A DNA stretch of 64,000 bases from the NCBI GenBank assembly GCA_944739405.2, contig OX123187.2, forward strand, positions 40,280,394 to 40,344,393, read 5' to 3'. Shown here one piece after another: positions 22,972 to 35,452 of the stretch. Under the pieces are notes generated by a model. It had not been told where the DNA came from, searched no databases, and saw nothing but the letters and a program-made list of their open reading frames with translations. Each line of letters begins with the position of its first letter. Position 1 is the first letter of the stretch. Made by a program: the position numbers and the translations under genes. Source of the stretch: Euclidia mi. Lineage: Eukaryota; Arthropoda; Insecta; Lepidoptera; Erebidae.

Positions 22972-25715
22972 TCAGTCTTATAAAAAGAAACGATCTTAGG
23001 TATCAATACGCCTTTGATAACAGTTTTGAACGCTACGGAGACACCGTTGGGTTGATGACGGTGAAGTCTCGGAGGGCATTTTAATATCTAGCTCGAATGA
23101 AATCGTAGTATTTGGTATAAATGTTATTTGTAGGCGCGAACTATGAAATGCTCTATTCAGTTAAAATAGTTTTATTCGTAAAATATCGTGTGTTGGCAAA
23201 ATACTGTGTCCACAGGTATAGGTAAACAAATGTATGTCTAAATATACATAATATTGTCAGATTTGTACACGTGATCACACTTCAAACTTGAATTAAAAAC
23301 TGCGATTCTGGAAACAGTGTATAAATACTAAATAGGTACTCATGTTTTTTAAAATCTAGATTTCCACCTTATCTAAATTGAAAGAAGCGACTTTATTTGT
23401 CTAAAACAAAAACAATCATAAATCAAAATGAATCGTAATGAAAACTTTACTGTATAATAAATTGTATTAAAGTTTCTTATCGCAAAACAAAAATAAATAT
23501 TGGCATTGGCTTGCTCAAGTACAGACATCGGCATTGATGAGACAACCATTTTAACCACTGAACATACATATTACATACCTACACGTTTACATTAATATAT
23601 TTAGAAACTACATACAAACTCGTTTAAATCGTATCAGATCTATTATTGCATTTTCTCAGTGCAATAAAGAAAATAGCCAAAGAAATTCCAGCTAAATGTA
23701 ATTTTGGAAATAGAAAATCCTTATTCGCCAAAGCACATCTATCTCCTGAATGTTTGGCGTACAGTAATAACTTATGCAGTTGAACACACACATCTATAAC
23801 GAGTCCAAATACATAGTTCAGACAAATAGAAGATAGTTTTATCGAGATTGATTAAAACAGACACATTCCAATATGTTTCGGAGAAAGTAGTTGTTTTTAC
23901 CCCGATAGAGATTGATATTGTTTTGAAAATAATAGATTTTGTTAGTTTGTGTGCAGTCTGTGTTTTGTGTTGGTTCGTTATAAGAAAAGGCGACCGTAGG
24001 TACTTTTCCATACCAAGGTTTATTACACTTATATATTTGCCTAATTTATACCCAAGGCGAAATTATTATTTATAGTACGTGTTTTTAGGCCAACGTAATA
24101 GTTTAACCTAAATTGTTTGTTTTGCATAAACAATTTTTAAGAATATTTTTGGTAAATAAACTCACATACCCCTAGAGAATTTTGTTGTATGCGTGATTTA
24201 TGTTTCCTTACTTTGGCACACATTTATAGCTAAATTTATGCGCATTCTTTGTACCTTGCCTGAAATACATTTGCATTCCTTGAGATCACTTTGTATAAAT
24301 GGCGTTTTTCGTAATAATGAGCTAACGGGACGGAGGTGCCGCATTAATTAACATTTCGCAGCGAAAATTTGGATGATGTACGTCGTACCCTGCTCACGCG
24401 AAATGTTTCCAATCGATACGGGAATTGCGAAAACAGGGCGAATACGTAGCGAGCCGAGAGCGACCGTCGCGCGTCGTCGCCTCCCGCTGCGCGCCGCACC
24501 GCGGGAATATAGGCATTCACCCAACACCAAATAGAAACTGGCAGTTAGTACCTAAGCTAAATGTCATTATGTCTGCCTTAAAATCTTAAAGTAAGGAGCT
24601 TAAAATATCATGTCTACAGCAAATATTAATTCACTGTTAATTCCTCCAATAAATATAGTGTAGGTGGCAAGTTCAAATTACAGTGATACAAGAGTGTTGT
24701 CGATTCGAGAGGTCGCTTTTCTTTGCTTAGGTATAGCTTATTTTTCTCGTAGTTTGTTGTCGATCCAATTTTCTGCTAGAATCCGGCGCTTCGGTTGAAT
24801 GGCGGGCTAATAGCAGCGAGTCCGCTCAAAAGGAAAGCGTCGACCCTGTTAGCGGTGCTCGTTACAGCCAAGAGCGCTCTGCAGACAAGCTGCCCTGAAC
24901 ATATTAGCTCAAACGTGACCAGAATTCTTTCCTTCATATTCTACTCTCTCAACTATCATGTGCTTCAACAATTGATCGTGTTACTAAATACCGCTTAGCT
25001 TACCGAACGAGTACCTAACAAACTAATGAAATAGAAAGAACAATTTTATTACTGTAAAACTGAGCGCAATAAAGTTACGGTGCTTATTTTTGTTGCTTGC
25101 TTCGACGTTGATGTACGTAAACAATGACTTTGTTAGTGAGAACAGTAGATATATTTTAGTGAAGGTTCTTTGATTTAGCGGAAACTGTTCTATGATGTGG
25201 TTGGATTATAGTTTGTAATAAAGGGTATTGTTTCTTTTTGCTCGATTAGTTGTGCTATTATCTGTGACGGACGAAGGCGTCGGCGCGAAATGTCAAGCGG
25301 TCTTAGAGCTATTATGTCTGTAATGTCGGCGTGATATTTTTAGTATAGCATCTGTCCCGCCCCCGTGGCTACAGTCAGGGCTACCGGCGGACATTCCACG
25401 AAGGCCGAACAGGTCACCATACGGCACCTTAGCTATTGCCGTAGAGGTGACCCTTAATCGACTATGCAAAGCGATTGGACTCAACCATTGTAGAATGTTC
25501 TAAATTAAATTCTATATAACAATTGTTTATAACTTCTAAGTTTAATAAACATTCTACAACTATGCATTGTATTTGTAGTGTATTATTAACTAAGATGGAA
25601 TTTTAAATTAACTGTTAGTAATTAATTGGATTAATTTGCATTTGAAATTGGACTGAGTAGATTTTTACAGTTGATAAACTATTACTATGGAAACAAAGAG
25701 CTATAATTTTACTAA
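22972..25715. other. Mostly unassigned, with a GC-rich patch
   Basis: No gene recognised. Between 24340 and 24540 the sequence becomes GC-rich with many CpG and CGTCGC motifs, unlike its surroundings, which could mark a promoter or untranslated exon. No TATA-initiator arrangement or ORF supports this directly. Confidence 0.25.
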
Positions 25716-25922
25716 TCTTTAATATATAAAAACCTTGCGTTACTGACTGACTGACAGACACGCTACAGCCGAAACTATAGGGCGCAGGAAGCTGAAATTT
25801 GGCATGTATGTTCCTTGGGGACCGTAGGGGTGCACTAAGAGGGGATTTCCCGAAATTCCCACGGGATCGGTCAAGCCAGGTAAATATAAAAAAATGCAGG
25901 TGTAGCTGCTGGCGTCCTCTAG
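25716..25922 (+). mobile_element. Mini-Helitron, 207 bp, second family
   Basis: Runs from A|TCTTTAATATATAAAAACC to GGCGTCCTCTAG|T. It is near-identical to the copy at 37103-37311 and is a diverged relative of 33483-33684. Contains GACTGACTGACAGACACGC and a GCTGAAATTTGGCATGTATG block. No ORF. Confidence 0.8.
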
Positions 25923-25978
25923 TTAATAATAAAATCTATAAAATCCTACTAATATTATAAATGTGAAAGTTTGTGAAG

Positions 25979-26017
25979 ATGGATGGATGGATGGATGGAT
26001 GGATGGATGGATGGATG
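25979..26017 (+). repeat. (GGAT)n microsatellite
   Basis: About nine to ten GGAT units inside the Helitron leader. Confidence 0.9.
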
Positions 26018-26309
26018 TTTGTTACTCTTTCACGCAAAAACTACTGAACGGATTTGGATGAAACTTTACAGTAATATAGTTTATACATCAGAATAACACA
26101 TAGGCTACAATTTATTAAAAAAATGTATAATTTTGCCATACTATAAGGAAAAGTATCAACTAAGTCGGCGAAAATCCTGTATTATCTTTATTTGTTTGCT
26201 TGGGTCAAATTTAGTAATTGGAATTTTACCCCCTTCCTGATGATTGATCTGATATTTGGTATACACTCATATTGTCATCGAGATTAAAAGATAATATTTA
26301 AATGATTGT

Positions 26310-27745
26310 AAATCCAAGATGGCCATCGATACAAAATGGCGAATCACATATTACTTCACAACGACCTCAATATGGGTATCAAATGAAAGGGTTTGATTGG
26401 TAGATTGGAGCTCACTATGAAAAATCTAAGATGGCCGCTGACACAAAATGGCGTCTTATTTATTTTCCACAAATACCTCGATATGGGTATCAAATGAAAG
26501 GACTTGATTCGTTGAATAGAGCTCACTATGAAAAATCAAAGATGGCTGTCGCAGCAAAATGGCTGATTACATATTTTGAATATTTTCCACAAATAACTCA
26601 ATATGGATAACAAATGAAAGGGTTTGATTGGTAGAATGCAGCTCACTATGAAAAATCCAAGATGGCCGCTGCCACAAAATGGCGAATTACTTATTTTCCA
26701 CAAATACCTCAATATGGGTATCAAATGAAAGGGCTTGATTTGTAGAATAGAGCTCACTATGAAAAATCCAAGATGGCTGTCGCCGCAAAATGGCGTATTA
26801 CATATTTTCCACAAATAACTCAATATGGGTATCGAATGAAAGGGCTTAATTGGTAGAATAGGGCTCACTATAAAAAATCCAAGATGGCTGCCGCCACAAA
26901 CTGGCGGATTACATATTTTCACAAATACCTCAATATGGGTATCTAATGAAAGGGTTTGATTGGTAGAATGGAGTTCACTATGAAAAATCTAAGATGGCCG
27001 CCGCCACAAAAAGGTGAATTACTTATTTTTCACAAATACCTCAATATGGGTATCAAATGAAAGAGCTTGATTCGTAGAATAGAGCTCACTATGAAAAATC
27101 CAAGATGGCTGTCGCCGCAAAATGGCGGATTACATTTTTTCCACAAATAACTCAATATGGGTATCGAATGAAAGGGTTTGATAGGTAGAATGGAGCTCAC
27201 TATGAAAAATCCAAGATGGCCGCTGACACAAAATGGCGAATTATTTATTTTTCAATAATACCTCAATTTGGGTATCAAATGAAAGGGCTTGATTCGTAGA
27301 ATAGAGCTCACTATGAAAAATCCAAGATGGCTGTCGCCGCAAAATGGCAAATTACATATTTTCCACAAATAACTCAATATGGGTATTGAATGAAAGGACT
27401 TGATTGGTAGAATAGGGCTCACTATATAAAATCCAAGATGGCTGCCGCCATAAAATGGCGGATGACATATTTTCCACAAATACCTCAATACGGGTATTTA
27501 ATTAAAGGGCTTGATTCGTAGAATAGAGCTCACTATGAAAAATCGAAGATGGCTGTCGCCGCAAAATGGCGTATTACATTTTTCCACAAATAACTCAATA
27601 TGGGTATCGAATGAAAGGGCATGATTGGTAGAATAGGGCTCACTATGAAAAATCTAAGATGGCTGTCGCCATAAAATGGCGGATGACATATTTTCCACAA
27701 ATACCCCAATATGGGTATCAAATGAAAGGGCTTGATTGGCAGAAT
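26310..27745 (+). repeat. Minisatellite family 2 (AAGATGGC array)
   Basis: About thirteen units of roughly 110 bp. Each contains CTCACTATGAAAAATC, CCAAGATGGC, a second ATGGCG motif, and the core TCAATATGGGTATC followed by a GAAAGGGCTTGAT-type phrase. Two unit types largely alternate (CGCTGACACAAAATGGCG and TGTCGCCGCAAAATGGC), so the real period is about 222 bp. The long minus-strand ORFs here, with repeated SHLGFFIVS, are the repeat read as protein and not genes. Confidence 0.85.
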
Positions 27746-28158
27746 AGAGCTTACGATATAATTGACCTAAGCGCAGCGTTATTAAAAGCGCGAGAGTATG
27801 AGTTGGTGCGCTGAAGCGCAGTGGGGAGGAGGGGCGGTCTGATTTTGTACTTTCTGGTAATGCTTTCAGTTTTTATTTTTGCTGCAATTCTATTCAGTAG
27901 GTATATGAGCTCTTCAATAACTTTAATAATATACACTACATACTAATCTTTACCTGAAGTTTGACGACTATAGAAACAAAAGTAATTTTAAGTACTTATT
28001 ATCTGTTTAAAATATATGTATGCTACACGGCTAATGTGCAGATCCGTTTGTAATGAAATTTGATATGGATAGTCTGAAACCTGGGGAAGTACAAAGGCTA
28101 CTCTTTATTAAAATTTCATGCGGGCGAAGCCGCCGGCGAAGCCGCCGGCGAAAGCTAG

Positions 28159-30992
28159 TAATAATATAAATTCAAATAATATTTGTGGAAAATGTGAATA
28201 TTTACTTTGTCAGAAGAGCCTTAGTAAGAATTTACATAAAGAAGAATTGAATTAAGGCATTTGATGTGTGTCGAGAACACAAACTATATTGGATAAGTTT
28301 TAAATATTAGCATAGAGATTAGTTTCAGTCGGGCCTACAGCTAGACGGGCAACTAGGGGCTTTTTGATACTCGGCCTTTGAATTGCAGAATTATTATATG
28401 CTTATATATGTCTTAAAGCAAATTTTATTCTGCATCGTGTTGACAAAAAAGATTTGGATATCATCATACAATCTATCGCAGTCCACTGCTGGAGTCGACC
28501 TCTCCTTATTTCATTCACAATAACAATGTGAGTTTATAATAGAATTTGGCCAGCAATACCACGGTGGCCTGAGGGGTTGTATAGAAATTGATGCGGAGTT
28601 TTTCGTCTCTTCAGAAAGATATTATTTGCTCTACGTATTTCCCTTAGTTACCTCTAGACACGACCCCACGGAATGAAAGTAGGGTAGTGACACTTTATAT
28701 TCTTAGGCCTGACAGATTGGACACTATAATGGGTTCACAATCTATAAAAAGGTTACTTTTTATTATTAGGGTTTTACGTTGCTACATCAATTAAGAATGC
28801 TAGTTTATGCCGGTTGTGCAAGGAGTAGGATGCAACTGTAGTACATTCTATTAAGACCGGCTCGATTTGCATAATATCCCATTTTCCATGCTCGTAGCGT
28901 GCTTTTGTAGCACCCGTTTTGATAAATTGTGTCGTTCTCTTCGACATGATTTATTAGTATACCTACTTGTGGTAGGTCGGCATTTTTTTTGCATTTTGTT
29001 AAGACTGATATTATAACAAAAGCAAGGAAAGGTGGATTGAGATAGTTGATTAGAAAAAAAGGTTTCTCTAAGAGAATAAATAAATAAGAAGTTATCACGT
29101 GCTAAGCTATAAATAATGTAAAAGAACTTTTAAACTCTTAAGTCATAAAGAGTTTTAGAATGAACAGGTTAATTGTTTAGAGGTACATGCAACTAAATAA
29201 TCTTGCCCGGACTATAAAATATAAAAATCAGTAGACACTAGACTCCCTAGACAGTAGTAGGCATCTTAATTGACTTTTAAACTGAAATTGATATAGCGAG
29301 TGTACAGTTTACAAGTGAACGACGGCATAAACTATAGAGCTACATTTTAACAAGGTGTGTGTTCAGAGAAACAGGTTATACTATATGGCAAGTTGCAACA
29401 TGTTCCTGGCAGCACGACAAGTAGTGCCGGCACATGTGCCGGTCCAGTAACAATACGCCTTGATGTATAGCTACTAACAATACACCACTACATTGTCGCC
29501 TATCCTATTCATTGATGCACCTTATTTATTTACGAAGGCAGCTTTTGTACGATGTTTTATTTAAATTTTATGCTAGTCGTTACTTACGCTGCTGGCGTTA
29601 TACAAAAAGTCAATACGAATAAGTTGAAGAGAAATGTTACTCTTTTAATTCTTGAGTAGGTAATCTTATATTCTATCCAGTGTCCAGTTTATGATTGACA
29701 TGAAGGGGAAGTTATTTAATAACTAGTGTAATTGAATTTAATATGTAAATATAGGTAGCTCAGATTGTACCTATTATATAATTATCGCAAACACATCACA
29801 GTCTAGATGTTGCTTATTTACCGAATGAATGGAACATCGTATCGTAAAAAGAACTTATTTCAAAAACATACGGTAGTCTATGTTGCTAAGGGCTTCGTAC
29901 CTGAGGGCATCTTTACAAAATGTGTAGCTCTAGTGCCGCTATATGTTTAAGCATATCACTAGTTTCTTTCACAGAAATATGTAAGAAGTATATAGTGTCA
30001 TATCTTGTAAGATCGTACATTTAAAGAAATGCGAGTTCGAACCGCAATTGCACAGTTTCCTTTGTTGTTTTACCCGAATAACACTACAAAAACTACAACA
30101 GAAATCGAGTTAATCATTATGTTGCTTAAATTTACATGAGTTCAAAGTGCCGTGCAATATTTAGATCTAACAATAAACATCTGTAGGTACCACACATTAA
30201 CAGACCTCTAGTCTGAATAGTTTCAAATGCTATTTTATCGTCATTTCAAACTTCATCCACAAGAGCCTGATTGCCCTCAAATCAACCCTCAAGTTAAATT
30301 ATGAGTAGACAATTTAATAATTGTCAAACCGTGAGCGTCTCCGTCTCGATCGGATTAATAAACCCACGTGACTTATCGTTATTTTGACAGCTCCTTCAAT
30401 CTCTTCACGTACTTACTGTCGCGGAGACACCGAGTCATTTTACTCAGAGAGGTTGGACGTTTAGACTAGAGAGAACATGCTCGCCATATTTCCTTATACC
30501 GAACGTGCAACATGTAATGTCAGTTGGTCTTAGTTGGTTAATCATAACGTCAAATTACGCGTCTCATATAAAGAGGCATAGACTCCTTACATCTTTGACT
30601 GCATTCTCTAAATAGCCAGGCTGTAAATCCCATAATTAAGGAGTGATAGGATTTGACAGTGAAAGGAGATATCGATGTTTTTTGAATGAGGGATAAATAC
30701 GGAAACTGTCAGCTTTGTCTTGAAAAGTAAGTTATAGGTACAATTCAACCGATGTTTAATTTGAGATAGGTTACATAGTATTTTATGATAATGCCGAATT
30801 TTATCTGTGGCTTTGCTCGCGTGGGTGTTAATTGAACGTTGTCCACTGTAGGTCCAGGGACTTGAAAAATTGCAAGCAAGCAAGCAAACAATTTTTGATT
30901 AAACATGAAATGAGCAACATTTTTTACGCAGGTTATTTACCTATAATAATGCTAAGAATGTTTTTATTTATAAGACTTGTGTGTTGTTCCAG
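28159..30992. other. Non-coding stretch, nothing recognised
   Basis: Small ORFs only (for example 28805-29098 and 30608-30883 on the minus strand) with no motif. A CAGTCCACTGCTGGAG phrase at about 28480-28495 may be a scrap of LINE 3' sequence. Confidence 0.3.
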
Positions 30993-31085
30993 ACCCCGCA
31001 CCGGCGTGGTAGGCGCACTGCTGAGGGTCGCGCGCCCTCTCCTGTGACTAGCCAGAGTTCTCGCGCACGGCACGGGCGGCGGATT
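30993..31085 (+). other. Candidate spliced exon, 93 bp
   Basis: A GC-rich block sits between a plausible acceptor (TGTGTTGTTCCAG) and a strong donor (ATT|GTAAGTATA), inside AT-rich DNA. One frame is open throughout and would encode an Arg/Ser-rich stretch (TPHRRGRRTAEGRAPSP...). The only clear plus-strand gene downstream is the tetraspanin, whose first visible exon starts at 40643. This block could be one of its 5' untranslated exons or part of an unrecognised gene. Confidence 0.35.
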
Positions 31086-31143
31086 GTAAGTATACCTCCT
31101 ACTTATTATGTATTACACCATAGGCACAATGTTTTAGATTCAT

Positions 31144-31281
31144 ACAAACGGAATCGGAACGGGACTTACACCTACACGCTTTGGGCTCGGTACGCATCAT
31201 AGATATAGTAATTAAACTATATCTATGGTGCGTACCGAGCCCAAAGCGTGTCGGTATAAGTCCCGTTCCGATTCAGTTTGT
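31144..31281. repeat. Long fold-back repeat, 66-bp arms
   Basis: Arms 31144-31209 and 31216-31281 are inverted copies with only a few mismatches, separated by AATTAA. A third, more diverged copy of the arm lies at about 31292-31372 in the same sense as the right arm. Arms include GGGCTCGGTACGCA and CGGAACGGGACTTA. Probably a fold-back type MITE or a hairpin-forming repeat. Confidence 0.85.
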
Positions 31282-31426
31282 TTATATTTCTATGGTACGC
31301 ACTCAATACTGAGTGTGTAGCAAAGCGCCTTGAGCGTAGGTATAAGTCGCGTTCCTCCCGTTTGTATAAAGTTAAAATACAGTATAGATATCATCATTGA
31401 TCCGAGTGGTGACAGATTAAGAATAC

Positions 31427-31635
31427 GGGACGTCACCATCCCATATCATCCCATGGGTGTCGTAAGAGCCGACAGAGGGAGCATATTATGCAGAGAACGG
31501 CACTGTAAGGGAAGGAAAACTTGATACAAACCCTATACCAACCCATTTGGCCAGCGTGGTATAGTGGGCCAATCCCTCCTTTCAAAGGAGAGGCTTAGTC
31601 CAGTAGTGGACTGTTAAAGGCTGATGATGAAATAG
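31427..31635 (+). mobile_element. Non-LTR retrotransposon 3' end
   Basis: Contains GGGTGTCGTAAGAGCCGACAG, then AGGCTTAGTCCAGTAGTGGA and ends GGCTGATGATGA. The TCCAGNAGTGGA...GGCTGATGATGATG ending is a common 3' terminus of lepidopteran LINE elements. No coding part is retained. Confidence 0.6.
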
Positions 31636-32019
31636 ATATAATTTGCCATAGGTAGAGATATTACCTACGCTTATATCTACTAGTGATCTTAATAAGGGTT
31701 TCTATTGTCTAAAGGCTCAACTTCTACTTTCCTAATACAAGCATCGAGGGTTTCGGTAGCTCAAGTAGAGGACAATAATATTTTTAAGTAGAAAATGGCG
31801 TTTGAAAATTGTACTGGTTGCTTTAGTTCACTAAATACTTGAGTGATCATATTAAAGCTGGGATTTCTATTTAAATCTCAGAAAACATAAAGAAGTGTCC
31901 GCAAATACAATATTGCAGTTCTGTTGAGTGAATAAGGCTCTATGTCTGTATGCTTAGAAAAATATCGTATTTGAGAAGCAAAAACGAAACGTTATGAAAT
32001 TAACATCGTCCATATTGGA

Positions 32020-32350
32020 CTAGATAGATAGATAGATAATTGCTTTATTGTGCAAATGTTGGTACGAATTCGGTGTAATTAAATAACTTAATTAATGATA
32101 CGTATCAAATGCACAAGGGCGTATCGCAGAGTGCGATCTCTTACAGGCAACCTTAGGATGGACACACTGAAAAAGACAAAAAGCTTTGATGTGTAGCGAC
32201 TAAAGGTATCGATTACTAGAAATTGTTTTTGTTCAATAAACATACATACGCAGGCATACATACAATAGATATGATAGGTGCTAAACATATACATAAATAC
32301 ATAATATACATACATACATACATACACACATCAACAAAGTCTAGGGATAT
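32020..32350 (+). repeat. GATA/TACA microsatellites with LINE-like tail
   Basis: (GATA)n at about 32022-32038 is followed by TTGCTTTATTGTGCAAA, and (TACA)n lies at about 32306-32325. The 28 bp at 32323-32350 are identical to the reverse complement of 36721-36748, in the 3' region of the CR1-like pseudogene. Confidence 0.5.
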
Positions 32351-33482
32351 CTTAATCCTAAATTATTTACGAGTTTATAGTTTAGAACCTTGTTAGTTTC
32401 CACAAAAAGTTTATATACAGATTAAAACCTCTTTTATTCTATTTTCAAAATTTGAACATGGAAAGAAAAAAAACAAAATAATAAACAAAATATGGCGGCA
32501 AATTTGCTAGTAATTCGTTACATAAAAGAAAGTTAAAACCTTTGAGAAAAGAATATAATATGGAGTGGACAAATAATACATATGGATACTTTACGTTATA
32601 GAAATATATATGAAATCGACATAAAGCCACCAAACATAGTGTTGTCTCGTTTTTACTTAGCGATATCTCTGTTAGAAAAAAGAGATAGCCATAGGTTACT
32701 GAATACACTGATCATAGTGATTTTTTATCAGAAATGTCAATCGTGCCAGTGTCGCCATATTGCTTGCCAAGTGTTTTTGGTACATCTGCTGTCAAATCGT
32801 TGTGTATCGAACATAATAATTTTGATTTTGTGCATAAAGATGTCTAAAAATCAGATGAATCAGTGCTTCAGGCTTTCCTAGGGATCGTAAAATCATGCCT
32901 AAGTGTTGATTTGAACTGTGCAGTGCAAGATAAAGCTATAATCAACACAAATGTACTCTTCACAAGTAAGTAACAAGTCATGATTTATATTGTTGAAAAG
33001 GATTAGTATTTGTACAAAATATGGTTACAAGAGGTTCTTTTTATAGTTAATTTAACAGGTTTTAGCTTCGTTATGGCCTAAATGTTGTTATTTTCGTAAT
33101 TTGGAATTTTCCATATTTACGTATTAGAGGTTAGTAGTGATGTTACTGCTAATGTCGATATGGGTTATCGATATATAGATAATGTATAGACTTCCACAAA
33201 CGATAACATTGTTAAAACTATCTCGTGTCTGTAAATGGAAATAAATTAAACATTGAACCAATTTTGTCTGTACCTAGTAAAGGAAAAGCGATATTTGACA
33301 AACTTACTTTACTTAGACCTGATTACATAAAACCCAAAACCGCTGCATCCTGCTCTATGTTGAGGAAAATAAGCAGTTAAAATAATTATATTATGTTTTT
33401 TGCCAACAGATAACATGAACAGCAACTGTATGCGAGAATTCCTAGCAATAAAACGTTGAAGAAAATAATTTTATTTATAAAC
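32351..33482. other. Non-coding stretch, nothing recognised
   Basis: Overlapping small ORFs on both strands at 32445-32881 have no motif. No other structure noted. Confidence 0.3.
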
Positions 33483-33684
33483 AAGAGGACGCCCGCTGCT
33501 ACACCTGCACATTTTTTCAACTGTTTCTGTCTGATCCCGTGGGAATTTCAAGAAAGTCCTTAGTGCACTCCTGCGATCCCCAAAGAACATTCAAGCCAAA
33601 TTTCAGCTTCCTGCACCTTATAATTTTGGCTGTAGCTTATCTGTCAGGCAATCAGTAACGCAAGGATTTTATATATTATACCGA
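33483..33684 (-). mobile_element. Mini-Helitron of the 25716 family, minus strand
   Basis: Read on the minus strand it begins A|TCGGTATAATATATAAAATCC and ends GGGCGTCCTCTTG|T. It matches the copies at 25716 and 37103 along its length with scattered changes. The terminal CTAG has become CTTG, so it is an older copy. Confidence 0.7.
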
Positions 33685-33799
33685 TAAAAAACAAATAAAT
33701 AACATGTATTAATCAATTATGATTTTTCTTACCCCCTTATGATATTTCAGTGTAGCTGTGTGTTTCATTACGGTATGTATGGTGCAAATCAGAAATCGC

Positions 33800-34045
33800 C
33801 GACATAAGGCCGGCGCGCACTGACGTCGCGGCATGGCAAAGGATTTTATTACTGATTAAGTAATTTTCATTCTTATTTCAATGAGTTTAGAATTCATATT
33901 ACTTTATTTCGATACAATCGTATCGCAGCCCGCCGTGGCATGCCGTGGGACGTTTGGGGCGCGTCGCGGCACGTCGCGGCATCGGCGGCACACTTGGACG
34001 CCGCGGCATGCCATGGCGTCTTGCAGTGTGCCACGACGCAATCAG
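33800..34045. repeat. GC-rich repetitive patch with GCGGCATG motifs
   Basis: Reiterated CGTCGCGGCATGGC, GTGGCATGCCGTGG and CGCCGCGGCATGCCATGG, partly self-complementary, at both sides of an AT-rich middle. Looks like the ends of a MITE-like element, but no target duplication was identified. Confidence 0.4.
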
Positions 34046-34410
34046 TAGGTAAATAAGTTCCTGAATTCACCGTTAGTAAATCTTGTTCTCATAAATAATG
34101 TATCCAGAATTGTTTTCTCTTCGACAGATCAGTTTGTATTTGTCGTTCTTCATCATGCACCCGTTCGTGTATCAATAAAAACAATTTTAAAACTATTGAT
34201 TACTAATAAACTGATTTAAATAATAGTTACAGGTAGCACGCCACTGCGTAATGTTGATGTTGTGCATGTATTGTTAGAGAGAAATGCAGGGGGCCTTTAA
34301 TGTTGCGTTCTCTCTCCCACCGGCGGACACGAATAGGCCCCACTCTGCCACTCTATTCTTAATATCTCTATGGTCTAACCCAGGCCGTCATTTTGTTTTC
34401 CACATAATTT

Positions 34411-34930
34411 CGTAGGTACGTCCATGAAGGTATAGATAAACATGGAGGCCACAGCTGGAACAAAGCCTTGAGTCAAATACCTACATTTCTCTATCTCACT
34501 CTCTGTGGTCTGACCTCTCATTTTAGCGTGGATTTAGTATTGCTATCTTCTTATTAAAATCTCCGAGTAACCTCTTAAAAAGAGTCGACATATTAAGCAA
34601 ATCAGAAGTTTACACGGTCAATTAATGTGTATTTAAATCAATAGTTGAAATCCAATCACTTGTTAAAATTAAAATAAAACTCCCAATATTGTAGGTCTCG
34701 AACGCTTATAATCATGGTTGGCGAGACAGTGAATTATAATCCCATTTCCTAAGGATTTGGTAATGTGGCAACATTGGCCACCATATGTCAAGTAAATCTT
34801 GTCAATATGGCAGTGGTTGGTTGAAAAGAGATGGTATGACCACAGTGAGCGAGATAGCGATACATCATTTGAGCTTCAAGTAGGTATTCGGAGTGCGGTC
34901 TCCATGTTTATCTATAACTTCATGGGTACG
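34411..34930. repeat. Diverged inverted-repeat element (MITE-like)
   Basis: The left arm 34411-34514 (GGTACGTCCATGAAGGTATA, then AAATACCTAC, then GTGGTCTGACC) reappears inverted at 34836-34930. The match is interrupted by small indels. About 320 bp of unrelated sequence separate the arms. ORF 34799-35083 crosses the right arm and is not a gene. Confidence 0.6.
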
Positions 34931-35367
34931 TCCAATCCATGTTATTCACAGATCTGTGGTTTATTACTAGAAAAAGTAAGAACCCTTCAAAAACTTAAAA
35001 AATACAGTTTTCTTTTTCATCTTTTAGCAACACAAATCGCATTCGCTAGTACGTTAGCTTTAATAATTTCGACTTCTTACTGAACCGAGACAACAGTGAT
35101 TTTAGTGCTGGTATGAACGCTCTCATCGCAAGCTTTTAAAAGTGCTTACGCCAGAGTTCAACGCAATCATTTTTTAAATCCTCGTGCGAATGATGCCCAA
35201 AGGTGCTAAACTTTGTCGATAACAAAAAAACTTGTCGATATATGCTTTGCGTTGCCTAATATGCGCCCAACCCTAATGGACGCCATTTTATTTGCATACG
35301 TTTCGTAGGTATGCACGCTAACTTCGTAGGTACGTCCAATCCATGTTATTCACACATCTATGGTTAA
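34924..35367 (+). repeat. Direct repeat pair GGTACGTCCAATCCATG
   Basis: About 37 bp starting GGTACGTCCAATCCATG and ending near TGTGGTTTA or TATGGTTAA occur at about 34924-34963 and 35329-35367 with a few differences. The second copy lies just upstream of the Tc1-like transposase. They may be ends of related insertions. Confidence 0.55.
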
Positions 35368-35452
35368 AACTGTTTTATTATAATTATTAATGAAAAGGGT
35401 TTTTAATTGTTTTTCTTTTTTAATTTAACGTGACGTACGAACTTTAAAAGTC

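Larger units (their letters stand above)
25944..28158 (+). mobile_element. Non-autonomous Helitron-like element with minisatellite family 2
   Basis: Starts A|TCCTACTAATATTATAAATG at 25944 and ends GGCGAAAGCTAG|T at 28158, with GAAGCCGCCGGC iterated just inside the 3' end and able to form a hairpin. A GGAT microsatellite at 25979-26017 and the phrase CAAAAACTACTGAACGGATT follow the start. The middle is the 26310-27745 array. No Rep/helicase gene is present. Confidence 0.7.

Noticed and set aside
26536..27721. Minus-strand ORFs of up to 128 codons with repeated SHLGFFIVS
   Set aside because: They are the family 2 minisatellite read in one frame; unit periodicity explains the protein repeat.
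34799..35083. 94-codon ORF
   Set aside because: It runs across the arm of an inverted repeat, so it is not independent coding sequence.
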